Assembly (NCBI GenBank): GCA_024867545.1
Contig: JANFNE010000015.1
Span: forward strand, 124,001 to 188,000
Length of the DNA stretch: 64,000 nt
Direction of reading: 5' to 3'
Source: Phytopythium helicoides
Taxonomy: Eukaryota; Oomycota; Peronosporomycetes; Pythiales; Pythiaceae
This document shows positions 33,301 to 44,117 of the stretch, one piece after another. Each line of letters opens with the position of its first letter. Within the stretch, counting starts at the first letter, position 1. The position numbers and the translations under genes were made by a program. Below the pieces are notes generated by a model. The model saw nothing but the letters and a program-made list of their open reading frames with translations. It ran no database searches and had not been told where the DNA came from.

Positions 33301-33593
33301 AAGAACTGAAAAGCCTGCCGCGAGCAGTTATCATACCAGTTGGCCGTGCCAAGACTCGGGTCGACCTTGCAGAACATGGCATGAATGATACGGCGGAGCT
33401 CTTGCATCAATGCGTCAACAGTCGTCACTAGCACCATACCCGAGGCCAACTGCGTTGCGTCGGTATCAGCCAGTCTCTTATCGTGCCGCCGCTTGGCCAA
33501 CGCTTTGACATGTAGCTTTTTGGTAGACCGAGATCGGCTCAGGTCATAGCCTGAACCGCGCAGCGATAACCCGGCCATCCGCGTACGCTCCAT
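30371..33593 (-). CDS. Multi-EF-hand calcium-binding protein
   Basis: About 1,070 residues, no introns. Four modules of about 120 residues each combine a conserved helical segment (EQRTSRSSDCFRQAFRIFKK type) with a canonical EF-hand loop: DLNSDGLIGRAE, DFDQSGDLDLNE, DKDGSGDIDLDE and DVNRSGDIDLQE, near residues 305, 435, 560 and 680. A fifth, N-terminal one (DQEDLGEINYAT) is degenerate. The second half is a long Pro/Ser-rich disordered region, then a short acidic coiled coil (EEEVKELEDTLKALRARRE) and a basic stretch. The main frame ends at 30390, but near 30440 a run of four G marks a probable one-base break. The shifted reading KGMQKVVEENQVDADPEDF to a stop at 30371 looks like the true end. 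Likely a calcium sensor or scaffold; partner unknown. Confidence 0.85.
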
Positions 33594-34048
33594 TTGTGAG
33601 AGTGGTGCCGTGAGAAAAAGACTTGCGATGAGCTAGTCGACTCTAAATCGCCATCCCACAGCGAGAGCCGATCCCTCAGTGCCCTTCGCGCCCCCTTGGC
33701 CGACGAAAAGCTTCTCGAGTCAGGAACCGCCCACGTTTATATACACGATCGAGGCTAGCACGATAAGGCCCGTGTACCTGACAAAATTAGCGCGTAGAGC
33801 TGTCATCACTCTTGCGATCAGAAATGTGCAGCCTCGACCCGGCGCCCCTAAAATACCGCCATATCATAAACGCAGGCAGATGCACGCATGCAAGCCTCTC
33901 TTAGCAAGAGGTTTTCTGTTTGGTGGTCGGTATCTTGTCTTTCTCTTTTCGAAACCGTCCACGGTCTGATGCGGGAGCTTGGCGACTCGCCAAGCCTTGT
34001 CGTGCCGAGTCACCGGTGGCATTGAACCCTGAAGTCCACAGCACTATC
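33594..34048. other. Intergenic, no gene seen
   Basis: Upstream region of the EF-hand gene and 3' flank of the METTL18-like gene. Short open frames only. Confidence 0.5.
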
Positions 34049-35040
34049 CTACATGCAAGTCAGCTGAACAATCTCGCGAATGTTCGACCGGAAGTCGGCT
34101 TCTTGCCATACGACCTCGGCGTGGAACACGCCATCAGCGCGCACGATTTCTAGAAACTGCTGGACGCTCCCTCCCGTGCCAAAGTAGTACTTCTTAGCCG
34201 CCACCAATGCTCGCGACCCGGGTGCCCGCCGCAAATGCTGCCTGATCATCTGCAGTCCCCAGCAACGAGATGCCCGGTCAGCTGGTGCGATATTTGAATG
34301 TGCGAAGTCTGAGCGCTCGCACCTGGTACAGCTCGACCGTCACGGCGTCCGTGTAGATGGTCTCGGCCGTCAGGATGAGGTCATACTGCGTGTCCTCTGC
34401 AGCCTTCTTTTCCTCGTTCTGCATGAACTCGGACACACTCGACCAGGCGCCGGCATAGAACGAAGCGCGCGCGTACAGCGCTGCATCCCCGCCGACATTG
34501 CGCAGCACGTTGGGACAAGTCGTGAGCTCTAGCACCTCCTTGTTGTAGTCCATGAAGACCACCTCCTGCGCGCCTACACACTGGTCAGCACCATCACCAA
34601 TAGCTCCTTTCCAAATCCGACAGCGCAGCGCTACCTTTCTGCAGCGCGTAGATGCCCGGTAGTCCGTGTCCGCAGCCTAGCTCCAAGACCTTTGGTGGCA
34701 TCGGCGCGCCGGACGCGTGCATGAAGCGCACGAGGTCGAGCGCGCACTCCCAGAGCTTGAAGCCGCCCTCGTACACGCCCGTCTGCACGTCGGACGTGGT
34801 CAGGATGGCGCTAATGTCGCCCGTGCGCGCCAGGAAGCCCGCGTCCGTGGTGTTGACCGTCTCGAAGCGCATCGGCGGGAGCTCCACGGGCGAAAACTGC
34901 GCCTCCAGAGCCCGCGAAGGCGCCCAAACGAAGCGCTCGCCCCTCCGCATGAGCTGCGCAGCCTCCTGCTGCCTGAAAACCGGCGCGGGGGCCTCCTGGG
35001 CCTCGCCATCGAGCGCGAAGTTGAACGAGAAGGCCGCCAT
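34049..35040 (-). CDS. METTL18: METTL18-like protein histidine methyltransferase
   Basis: Three exons (35040-34635, 34573-34323, 34249-34049; introns 61 and 73 nt) give 285 residues. The start is the first ATG (MAAFSFNF); the frame upstream has only TTG. SAM-binding seven-beta-strand methyltransferase: TSDVQTGVYEGGFKLWEC precedes motif I (VLELGCGHGLPGI); then VVFMDYNKEVLELTTCPNV, FYAGAWSSV, YDLILTAETIY and YYFGTGGSVQQF. This order and wording match METTL18 / yeast Hpm1, which methylates a histidine of ribosomal protein uL3 (RPL3) and affects translation elongation. Splicing to QKG-AQEVV uses the TAG at 34574. It diverges from DCAF1 with 181 bases between start codons. Confidence 0.88.
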
Positions 35041-35221
35041 TGCTCGCTGCCGCCGGCCAGTCACCAAGTGACGAGGAAAGCGCCTGTCGCCTATCGATTT
35101 TTGTCCAATCAGATATTTTATATCATCATTTCGTCCAATGAATGCGCTGCGAATCTTGGTAACGGTTGCTTTCTCGAAGGTTTCCCTTCAGTGTCAAAGT
35201 TGCCGGAAAGGACGGAGGGCG
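35041..35221. promoter_or_regulatory. Short divergent promoter, METTL18-like / DCAF1
   Basis: 181 bases separate the two start codons, so both promoters must lie here or overlap the 5' exons. A CCAAT box occurs twice (near 35104 and 35136). No TATA-like box at a typical position was clear. Confidence 0.5.
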
Positions 35222-38200
35222 ATGGTGACGGCCGCTGTGGAGGCCGCGGACGACCTGGAGGCCGCCGAGGACCTGGAGGCGCGCGTGCTCCGGCTGGCGC
35301 ATGACGTGGGCGCGGAGCTGCCGGAGGAGGAGCTCGCGGCGCGGCTGCACGCGTGCGTGGGCGGCTGGTTGGCGAGGTTGAAGCTGGAGAAAGGCGCTGA
35401 CGGGGTTGACGTTGCCGCTGGTGGCACTGCAGGCTCGCGGAGGTGCTGGAAGAGGCCGAGGCGGCGTTTAGGAGGGACCGCACGCCGCCCTACAGGCGAG
35501 ACGGTGCGTGGGTCGGTTGGCGCGGGGATTGGACTGGTTGAAGCTGGCGGACGAGTGACGGTTCGTGGTGCAGGGCATGTGATTGGCAGCCTGCTGCATA
35601 TCCTCGAGCGCTGCGACGACTTCTACCCGACGGTGCGTGGCGCTGCTTGAGCATGGAGCATTGGGTCGTAGTGCTGACGATGAGGTGGTTGGGTGTAGAT
35701 TGAGTCCAAGCTGTCGGAGCTGACGCCGGCGCGCGTCAAGGCAGCAGCTTGTCGCGTGCTGCTGGCGACAATGCCGACCAACAACCGAGCGATTGTCGAC
35801 TTGCTGGCAGAAGATGATGAGGCGCTGGAGCATATCTGCGCGTGCGCAACCGATGTGGACCCAGCGTTGCGCTGCTACGCGACTGGGGTGCTCGCGGTTG
35901 CGCTGCGGGACCGATCCATTGCGGATGTTGTCGTGAACATGGAGACAGCTGTCAAGTTCCTCAAGAGAGCGCGCATGTATGCGTCCAAACTTGACAAGGA
36001 GCGTCATGCAGCACTCAAGTACATGCAAGAAAATATGCGAACGGCGGGCACTCGGCACAAAAAGAAGGACGCGAACTCGACGCTGGGAAACAACCCAAAG
36101 ACTGCTATGTCTCAGCGATCACTGAAGCGCAAGCACTCGGAGAGCGGCTTCATGCGCGTTACTGCCATTGAAAGTGAGTCCCAGCAAGACAGTACGGGCA
36201 TTGACACAGAAGAGGACTCGGCGCCAGCTACGCAGACATCAATCACCACTAGTGTAGGAGAACCAGAGAGTCGAGTTGACTCCATGGAGGCGACCACCGA
36301 TGAGTCGCCTGAAGATGAGCTGAAGCGTCTGGTGATGCTTGAGCTGATGCATACTCTCGACTGCATCGGCTCGCTCGGTGAGTATCAAGAGCTGCTTGCA
36401 CCTGCGCTCAAGGAAGATATGGTCGCGACTATCATTACGTTTCTCCACAGCAAGAACGCGGCAATTCTTTCACACACCATGAAGCTTACCTCGCACTTTC
36501 TCGCACACCGAAAGTTCGCGTTCCTGCTGATTGAGACTGGAGGCGTCGAGCTTCTGTTCTCGACAGCAAAGGCACAGCAGGCAACAGGTCAGCCAGGTCT
36601 TCTCGACCGAAGCCTGTCGATGTGTATATATGGACTAGCTTCGTCGTCAGAGGCGATCGAGCGGATCCTGACTGGGGATGCTGATGGGTTCCTCTCTGTT
36701 GCCTTTGGGCTGCTTTCAAGTCCGAATGACCGCGCGCGCCAGAATGCGATTGTGTTTTTCAGCTTGACGCTTTGTTTTAAGCTGATTCTTGAGTACTTCG
36801 AGAAGCACGATGGACTGTACACTCTTTTCAACATCATCCGTGTCGGCAATCACCCCAAGTCAGCTGCGCAGCGACAGCTAGCACATGATGCTTGCTTGTG
36901 TCTCCGTCAGTACTTGCGCGTTCACATGGCACTTGTCACACATCGGTTGCGAAGAAGGCTAGCTCAAGTGAACTGCCCTCCGAACCGGTCTGCAACGACG
37001 CCAGTATTGACGTCAGCTGCAGCGGCTTTCCGTCTTCCCGCGCGCCTACCCAAGTTATCGTGGTCAAAGCCGGTGGATATTGACGACAAAGCTCACGAGC
37101 ACAACATTGTGTTCTACGAAAAGTATCGCTTCAGTGTCAAGACCAACGGGAATAACCCATCCGCGTGGTCCGCTGCGGCTGGGCCTGGTGGTGGTATGTG
37201 GCCACCTGCAGCGAAGATATGCCATCTGCGAGGGATTCGAGTGATGCTCGAAGTGGTTGAGATGATGAGCTCAATTGTTCGGGATGCGGACGCGAGTGAC
37301 TCCTCTGCAATTCGCGTCTGGACGGCTGATCGCTCTCTATTGTGTCTAGAGTCTCTGCGTATCCTGACTCTTGTGGTACCAACACTAGCACATGACGTTT
37401 GTTCCGTTGATATTCCACTTGACGAAGCCGAAACGGTGAAGACGCAAGGAATTTCGGTTCTGTTGGACATTGCCATGAGTTCAAATCCTCGGGACTCTGA
37501 CTTGGTTCGTGAAGCACTGGTCGTGTTCTGCAACTGTGTGTTCCCTCCTCATGCTGAAGACTGCTGGCAGCACCCCTACAAGGACATTCGTCAGTTCACT
37601 CTTACAGCTAGAAGCATGCGAACCCGCAAAGATACCCGACCAAAGTCGTCAAATGGTATCGATGCTAGGACTCAAACCCATGAGACGGACGATGGTGCTG
37701 ACAACCTGTGGAACTGCTGCCTTACATCTAAGGACGACAAGGCGTTACGACCTGTAAGACGGTTGGCCCGAGAGAAAAACGCCATCAAAGTGTGTGTTCA
37801 GTTGCTCAAGTACCGGCGATCGGTACAGAACGCCGATGCAATTCGCCTTCTCGCAACGCGTGCTCTTCTGGGTCTCGCGCGAGATCGGCACATCTCACAA
37901 ATCCTGGAACAGATGCAAATCGGCCAATTACTGTCCGATATGATCCGCACTGAGCCAGTGTTAGAAGAGAACGCAGACGTGCACGTCCGTTTCCGCGAAT
38001 GCGCACTGGATTTGATTTCGCATGTCACCCATCGCGCACCTGATGTGGTGATCAATGAAGCTACCGACCCGACGGTAAGGAAGATCGAAAAAGGCCAGCA
38101 TCGTTGCAAACACAAAGATCACATTCGACGAAGATGAGCTGATGAAGCTAATTCACGAGCATCTTCTCGCTAAAGGTATGACGCGTGCAGCGTCAGCGTT

Positions 38201-40470
38201 GCAAGAAGAGGCACAATTTGACAAGGCTACCTCCAGCGGCTCTCGACTTGGGAAGCGGCTGGTGCGGGAAACGTCGGCCACAAGCAGCCAGCCGGGAGGT
38301 GATAAGCTGCCTGCAAACTCTTCTGAAGATTATCACACTCCAGGGAAAGCTGCTCGTGGGGCACGCTGGGAAGGAGTAACAGAGGATATGCAACGACCAC
38401 GGAAGATGGCTCGCCTTTCCGGTCCAAAAAGTGTGTCTGCTGACGGCGACGAGCCCATTGTTATTCTTCCAAACAATCTAGACAATTTGGAAGCTGACAG
38501 TGCTCCACGAATGGTGTCGAAAGCCTTTCGATTTCCGTACTCTCAACGGCGAAAGCGGATTCGGACTGCGCTCTCCACCTCTCATCTTTTCAGTACGATG
38601 AAGAGCAGTCAGTCGAACGCTTCCAGTAAACCAACTACAGATGCAAACGTCGCATCACCACAAGATAGCTTTGCATCGACCCAGACGAAACTTGACGAGA
38701 TCATAACAGACTACCTCCGCGAGCAGCATCGCCAGTGCTCTAACCCAGTGACAACCGTTCCCCCGTTTCGATTGCTGGGCGACGGAAAATCGCATCGCTG
38801 TCCTGATCGGCCAACCTTGAACACGACGAATGTCAACATCTGTACTCGCGTTCTCAATCAAGGTCGCACAGGATACCGAACTGGAAAACGTGCGTTCTCG
38901 AGCTATTATGCCGACGCAGGTATCGACAGATTCGTGTTTAGCCGTTATCGTCCGTATCGAGCTGTCGGGTCCCACAGCGGGTCAGCATGGAGTGGCATCA
39001 GTGTCGCACGATTCTTTGGGACGAATCACGAAGATGTACTTCTGGGAACCACGAGGGCGAGCTACGGCGTGTGAACATTCATAGCGACGATGTTGTAGAG
39101 GAATGGTCGTGCCATTCCTCTTCAAGCGCCATTATCAGTCTCGAGACCAATGAGCGGACTCCGCTCGGCAAGCAGAACTCCTTGATTCTCACGGGGACGG
39201 CAGCAATTTCAGCGTTTGGCGTCAGTGAAATAGCTCTGTGGGACGCTAATAGCATGGAGACGGAGCGCTGGCGCCTCGGAGGGGCCTTTAGCCCTCAGTT
39301 CAATCACTTTGGAGACCGAATTGTAGCTCTTGATGCTCGCGACATCGACGAGGATGAGCTCGGGAGCGGTCGCGCTATCCGAGGCGCCGTTCATGGTAGA
39401 CACTGCCACTGGCTCTGTCATGTGCGAGCTGAGTGACCCAATGCGATCAAATGGCTACGGTATGGAGACGAATTGCTGCTTCTCACCGAGCGATGGAACA
39501 ATTTTGACGGACGGAATGTTGTGGGATGCGCGTATCCCCACGCGAGCACTATACAAATTCGACAAGCTCTCAAACGTTGGCTACGGTTACTTCCACCCGA
39601 ACGGTAACGAGATTATTGTGAACTCGGCAATCTGGGATTTGCGGACGTATCGCCTGCTACGCGTTGTGCCGGCGCTTGATCGCTGCACCATCAAGTTTAA
39701 TCACACAGGCAATGTGCTGTACTCGTACTACCCATACGCAGTGGTGAGTGTCCTGGAATCTATCGGTGATAATTGCAGCAGAAAGACACTAATAAGAATG
39801 TGCATGCAACTAGGGCGATGATTTGGAGCGGCGTCGCAGCAAACTAAAGTCGTGGTTCCGCGTGCTCGACGCGCGCGACTACAAGGACATATCTACTGTG
39901 GAGCTTGAGCGGCCGATATTCGACCTCAGCATCAACGAGCAAAGCTCTCTTCTCTCTGTGGTTGAAGGGAGGCAGATGGCTTCGTCGAACTACGAAGAAG
40001 ACGATTCGATCTGCCGGCTATACGATATTGGTCGAAAGCGAGCATCGGAGGATGACTCTGACGCAGAAGATGACCAAGAGGAGTCAGATCTACTGGAGGA
40101 TGATGAGTTCGACGAGGATGAGGACGAAGATGAAGACGAGGATGACGAGGACCAGGACGATGAGGATATGAGCGACGACGACATGGATGAATTCGACGAA
40201 GAAGGCTCGGTTGGAAGTGGCGAGAGTGAATTCGAAGATGAAGAAGGCGATACAGACAGCAACGCGAGCTCGACAGGGTTGACGCTGGAGGAGCTGGAGG
40301 CCGACGTGGAGGACACGGACGAAGACAGCGAGGCGCAGTATGAGAGCTCGCTGGAGCAGTCGGGGCTGTCTGGCCGCGACTTCCGGCTCGTGTTTGAGAT
40401 TCCGGACGTGGCGTACTACGACGTCCATGGGCAGTACTCCAGCGAAGAGGAGGACGAGGAGGACGAATAG
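35222..40470 (+). CDS. DCAF1: DCAF1 (VprBP) homologue, CRL4 substrate receptor
   Basis: About 1,650 residues. Exons: 35222-35352, 35433-35503, 35574-35632, 35699-39743, 39814-40470; the first three introns all begin GTGCGTGG. The N-terminal half is an armadillo-like helical region (LRCYATGVLAVALRDRSIAD is typical). A LisH motif follows at about 38142 (MKLIHEHLLAKGMTRAASAL). Then comes a WD40 propeller: LTDGMLWDARIPTRALYKFD, YFHPNGNEIIVNSAIWDLRT and VPALDRCTIKFNHTGNVLYS match DCAF1 closely. Next are SICRLYDIGRKRA and the diagnostic acidic tail, ending YDVHGQYSSEEEDEEDE. DCAF1 links substrates to DDB1-CUL4 ubiquitin ligase in the nucleus. Three frame breaks: an extra A in a run of five near 38090, one near 39050, and an extra G near 39363. 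In an essential gene these suggest consensus errors. Confidence 0.92.
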
Positions 40471-40804
40471 AAGTGAAGCAGTGTAATCGAGTACAAACCT
40501 TGCTGGAGGTGCGTTGATCGTCTCCATTTCGCTCACGGTCCTGCATAGCCTCGAGGAAATGGCGGTGCGATGGACAGTAGCACCGATGTGCCACTCTCCA
40601 GCGTAGACATGGCACATTTGGGTTTGAACAGGTGAGTGAGACTTGTATTTTTTTTCTGGTGTTCTATTCACATGCAGAGCCCACTTTGCGGCGCGGTTGC
40701 CATCACTGGCGCCGCGCGCGCGGGTCTCGTCGGGTAATGCTGTACATTCACTCTTTTCCGTCCGCTCTCGCAGAGCGCGCAGCGGTCTTCACTGTGCCTG
40801 CGGC
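40471..40804. other. Convergent intergenic region
   Basis: Between the stops of DCAF1 and the minus-strand Ser/Thr-rich gene. A run of eight T lies near 40650. No gene seen. Confidence 0.5.
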
Positions 40805-41206
40805 TTACATGAAGAAGGTGGTGGCGGCGGCCGTGACGGCGACGGCGCTGCCGACGGCGAGCGACATGGCGTCCGACGAGCCGACCGAGCCCGAGGCGCT
40901 GGCCGAGGCGTCCGAGCCCGAGGCGTCAGCCGAGCTGTCGGCGCTCGAGTCGCTCGACTTGGTGGTCGAGGCCGCCGACTCGGAGCCGACCGTGGTGGTG
41001 TCAGCCGTCGAACCGGCCGTCGAGCCCGTGCCGGTCGTGTCGATCGTGGCCGAGCCCGTTCCGGAGGCGGTGGCCGTGGTGGCCGACGATCCCGAGGCGG
41101 CCGTGCTGGCAGCGGCGGTGGAGCCCGAGGCGGCCGTGCTGGTGGCGTCCTGGGCGGCGGCGACGGCGACGATGGCGGCGAAGAGGAGGGCCTTGAAGAA
41201 CTTCAT
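40805..41206 (-). CDS. Small secreted Ala/Ser/Thr-rich protein, probable GPI anchor
   Basis: 133 residues from the ATG at 41206; longer open frames upstream lack support because the signal peptide begins here. MKFFKALLFAAIVAVAAAQ is a signal peptide with cleavage after AAAQ or just before. The mature part is almost only Ser, Thr, Ala, Gly and Asp (SGSTAAASTAASG). It ends with a small-residue site and a hydrophobic tail (MSLAVGSAVAVTAAATTFFM), as in GPI-anchored mucin-like wall proteins. It has no Cys, so it is not an elicitin. Likely a heavily O-glycosylated surface protein. Confidence 0.75.
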   Translation of the reverse strand: MKFFKALLFAAIVAVAAAQDATSTAASGSTAAASTAASGSSATTATASGTGSATIDTTGTGSTAGSTADTTTVGSESAASTTKSSDSSADSSADASGSDASASASGSVGSSDAMSLAVGSAVAVTAAATTFFM

Positions 41207-42041
41207 CTTGAGGAGGAGGAGGGTGGAGGAGGGAGGTCGACTTGAGTACAAGCTGGCAAGTTGTGGAATGAGGAGGCAGCCGGCGGGCCAAGGATAAGGA
41301 TCGGGGCCGGCCGTATGGCGCGCGCGGGCACGGTACGGTCGAGGCGGCGGCAAGGGAAACTTGCGCGCACGGTACTGTACAGTACTCTTGTTCGCTTGTT
41401 GTTGTAGAGGGATCTCATCTCAGACGATCCGGATCCGACCGGAAAAGCCGGTTGTGGTGACGCACGTCGTGCGATTGTACCAGTCGCGCCAGGTATACAA
41501 ACACCAAGTCAAACCAGAGGATCGCTGCGCGCTTCAACGTCAACCGCACGCGAGGGATAGGGGTACAGCTGCTATACTCAGCGTCCATACGGGTTCTGCG
41601 GGCGAGATCATGTGGGGAGGAGAAGATCGCAAAGCATCACGCGTGGTGAGCTAAAGCTGCGACCTTATGACGTTTTATCGCTCCAGGCTCGGGGCAATTT
41701 GTCGCTTGCTGCGGCGCAAAACAATGGCTGCCAGCGCTTCAACAACCGGCAGGCGCACCGCAAAACGAAACTGCAAAACGCAATTTTGTATCCGGTCCAA
41801 CGGCGTCTCGACGTGACGACGAGACACCACGACGCGTTGCGTTGTATTTTTTTGGATAAGAACACTCAAGTACCTTGGGCCCGGAAAAGCAGCTTCGATG
41901 CGGCGGTGGTACCGTATGCGAAACGCCAATGCGGCCAGCGACCGGGCCGTGGTGGCGACCTTCATGTCCCCTGCCATTCCCATCAATTGCCGTCGAGACG
42001 ACCGCATGACCGACTGCTCCATGGCAGCGTGAGCGTGGGGC
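41207..42041. other. Intergenic, promoter side of the Ser/Thr-rich gene
   Basis: Contains a perfect 14-base palindrome at 41372. A 173-codon plus-strand frame at 41612-42133 runs antisense into the next gene and is not supported. Confidence 0.5.
41372..41385. repeat. Perfect palindrome GTACTGTACAGTAC
   Basis: A 14-base self-complementary sequence about 165 bases upstream of the start of the minus-strand gene 40805-41206. Could be a dimeric regulator site; no more can be said. Confidence 0.5.
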
Positions 42042-42482
42042 TCACGCCAGTGTCAAGAGCATCATGGCCAGCCCCAGTGAGCCAAAGGCCAGGCCCGAGC
42101 CCAGCTTCGAGGCAGCAGACGCGTCCTTCGTGACGCGAGGGGACGGAGATGGACTCGCCGTCACGTGCGACTTGCGACGGCGAGGGGCGACCACCATATC
42201 CGTTGACGAGGATCCGTCGCCAGAGCTCGAGCCAATGGGGCTCAGGGCCGGCGAGGCGTCGACTGGCGAGGTCGGGGCCGGATTTGTCACAGGGGCGGCG
42301 GTCGTGGTCGTCTGGTCCTGCACGGGGGCTGGGACGCCAGATGGAGTCGTCAGTGGGGGCTCAATCGAGGTCGTTGCGGCCTGACTAACGCCAGCTGTTG
42401 ATCCCGCGGCCGTCGGATCCTGGGCAACCGTGAGGCAAACGCTAGTCACGAGCAGCACCGCAGTCGACATCAGGAGCTTCAT
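42042..42482 (-). CDS. Small secreted Thr/Ser/Pro-rich protein, probable GPI anchor
   Basis: 146 residues from the ATG at 42482. Signal peptide MKLLMSTAVLLVTSVCLTVA with cleavage before QDPTAAG; then a Thr/Pro/Ser-rich stretch (VQDQTTTTAAPVTNPAPTSP), a basic patch (RRRKSHVTASPSPSPR) and a hydrophobic C-terminal tail (SGLAFGSLGLAMMLLTLA) typical of a GPI signal. Same plan and strand as 40805-41206 but little residue identity beyond composition, so the two are related by type rather than clearly by descent. Likely cell-wall or surface. Confidence 0.75.
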   Translation of the reverse strand: MKLLMSTAVLLVTSVCLTVAQDPTAAGSTAGVSQAATTSIEPPLTTPSGVPAPVQDQTTTTAAPVTNPAPTSPVDASPALSPIGSSSGDGSSSTDMVVAPRRRKSHVTASPSPSPRVTKDASAASKLGSGLAFGSLGLAMMLLTLA

Positions 42483-42582
42483 GATGGTAGAAAGAGGTGT
42501 CAACCGAAGCTGGAGATTCCTGTAATGAGCAGCACAGCACCAACCAAAGCTCCACCAGTATCGAGCAAGTCGTCCATTCCCA

Positions 42583-43978
42583 TCAATCAATCCCGCGTGT
42601 GTTTCCCGGAATGTCGTAACCTGATGGACACATCAACATCCTCGTCGACGCTTGTCTAGCAAATCTAGCAGCATAGGCTTGAATTTCTGGTGGGTCAAGT
42701 GGATTCACCTTCAGAACCTCCATGTGATTCGACAACTTGAGAAGTTGAGCAACGCATACGAGACCCATGCAGTTTGGGCAATTACGACACCCTTGCCCGT
42801 TGCGATGGAACCTGCTCCAGATGATTGCTTCCGATTCGGATGCGCCGATGATCATCGGTGTATGGCAGCAGCACACTTTTCGTTTGCGCTCACTGGGCCG
42901 ATCGCAATGACATGGCTCCTCACCGCCTCGCAACAGTTCAAACTCGGGCATTGCGAGAATTCGCTTGTACGCAGCCATTTGCAGCGGCGTGAGGTCGCAA
43001 AAAACGACTTGATCGCGTTTCTTGACTTCCTGGAACTGCGGATTGATCTCTTTCTCGCGGCGCAAGTAGTATGGGACCGGCTTCTGGCGCAGCTTTTTCT
43101 CTTTGAGACGGCTGCGTTCCAGCGCTTCGCGCGCTGCCGACTTCTTCCGTCCATACTTGATGTCATTACCGTAATAGATGCTGAACTCTGGCCACGAGCC
43201 AAGAACACCCGGCGCGACGGTATCAACGAGGCAGTGAAGTTCTTTCTCATTATTCTGCATGAGCGTTCCGGTCAACCCGATTTTCTTTTTGCACTTGACG
43301 ACCTTGACTGCCTTCGTGAGTTGTGCGTCGGGGTTTTTGAGGCAATGCATTTCATCAAGGATCACAACTTCCCACGCAATGGCATGCAGCCGCTCAATCA
43401 AGATCTTCAAAATATCGTAGCTGCAGATTACGATTTCAAATTCGCCCCTGTGTTCACGTGGAGCCATGGTTTGGCGGTCAGTGATAAACTAGCATGCAGA
43501 AGTATTATTTCATTGCGTAGGCCGTGAGTACCTCTCAATCTGGTCCAAAAGTGCTTCTCGCTCTTGAGGCTTTCCGTGTAGAATTATAGTCGAGCAGCAG
43601 AGCCAAATGCTCAGCTCGGACTCCCAATTGTGGAGCAAGGAGGCAGGTACAACAATCAATCAAGATAGGGGCAGGGCCGCCGCGAAATGGATCGCCTCCA
43701 CCGTGATGGCATTGTTCTCTCCGAGCTTTGCGAAGCTCTCTCCATGCTTGCTTGTCCTCGGGCTGGCCAGTCTTTTTCATAATAGCCGCAAGCAAGGCGA
43801 TAACTTGAATCGTCTTGCCGAGTTCCATTGCGTCGCCGAGTATAGCGCCAGTGTTGTTCAAATAAGCCCGAGCAAGGAACTCGACACCTTCGCGCTGGTA
43901 ATCGAAGAGGTAGTTGTTGATGTTTGCGCACACGGACAGGTTGGCTGGAGGCATCTCCTCCGGTGTCGATAGCTCCAT
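42583..43978 (-). pseudogene. Truncated ERCC6L2-like SNF2 ATPase
   Basis: The N-terminal ATPase lobe of the ERCC6L2 (Rad26-like) branch of SNF2 helicases. NNYLFDYQREGVEFLARAYL and the ATP site are followed by APILI. Motif II is VILDEMHCLKN and motif III GLTGTLMQNN; then come YYLRREKEINPQFQEVKKRD, VVFCDLTPLQMAAYKRIL and the Cys-rich insert CHCDRPSERKRKVCCCH. The Walker A reads GDAMELGKT rather than the usual GDDMGLGKT. The probable exons are 43978-43532 and 43447-42583. Near 43660 an ATTG tandem duplication adds four bases and breaks frame. The whole second helicase lobe is missing: the frame stops at 42583 and another gene starts 100 bases further on. Family members act at replication and transcription-blocking DNA damage; this copy looks inactive. 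Confidence 0.75.
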
Positions 43979-44117
43979 GGGGCCAACCTCATTCTATGGA
44001 CGGGCACAAACGGGATTAGACGCGACCGGATCGCACTAGGCGTGCAAGCATGCACGCACCGAGGGAGCTTCGGCCTATGCTCGTCAAAACCATCGGTCGT
44101 ATCTTGCTGGAGGACCT

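Noticed and set aside
39990..40316. Poly-Ser minus-strand frame
   Set aside because: Antisense of the Asp/Glu-rich DCAF1 tail.
40632..41297. Long Ala/Glu/Val-rich plus-strand frame
   Set aside because: Antisense of the Ser/Thr-rich GPI-type gene, which has a convincing signal peptide on the other strand.
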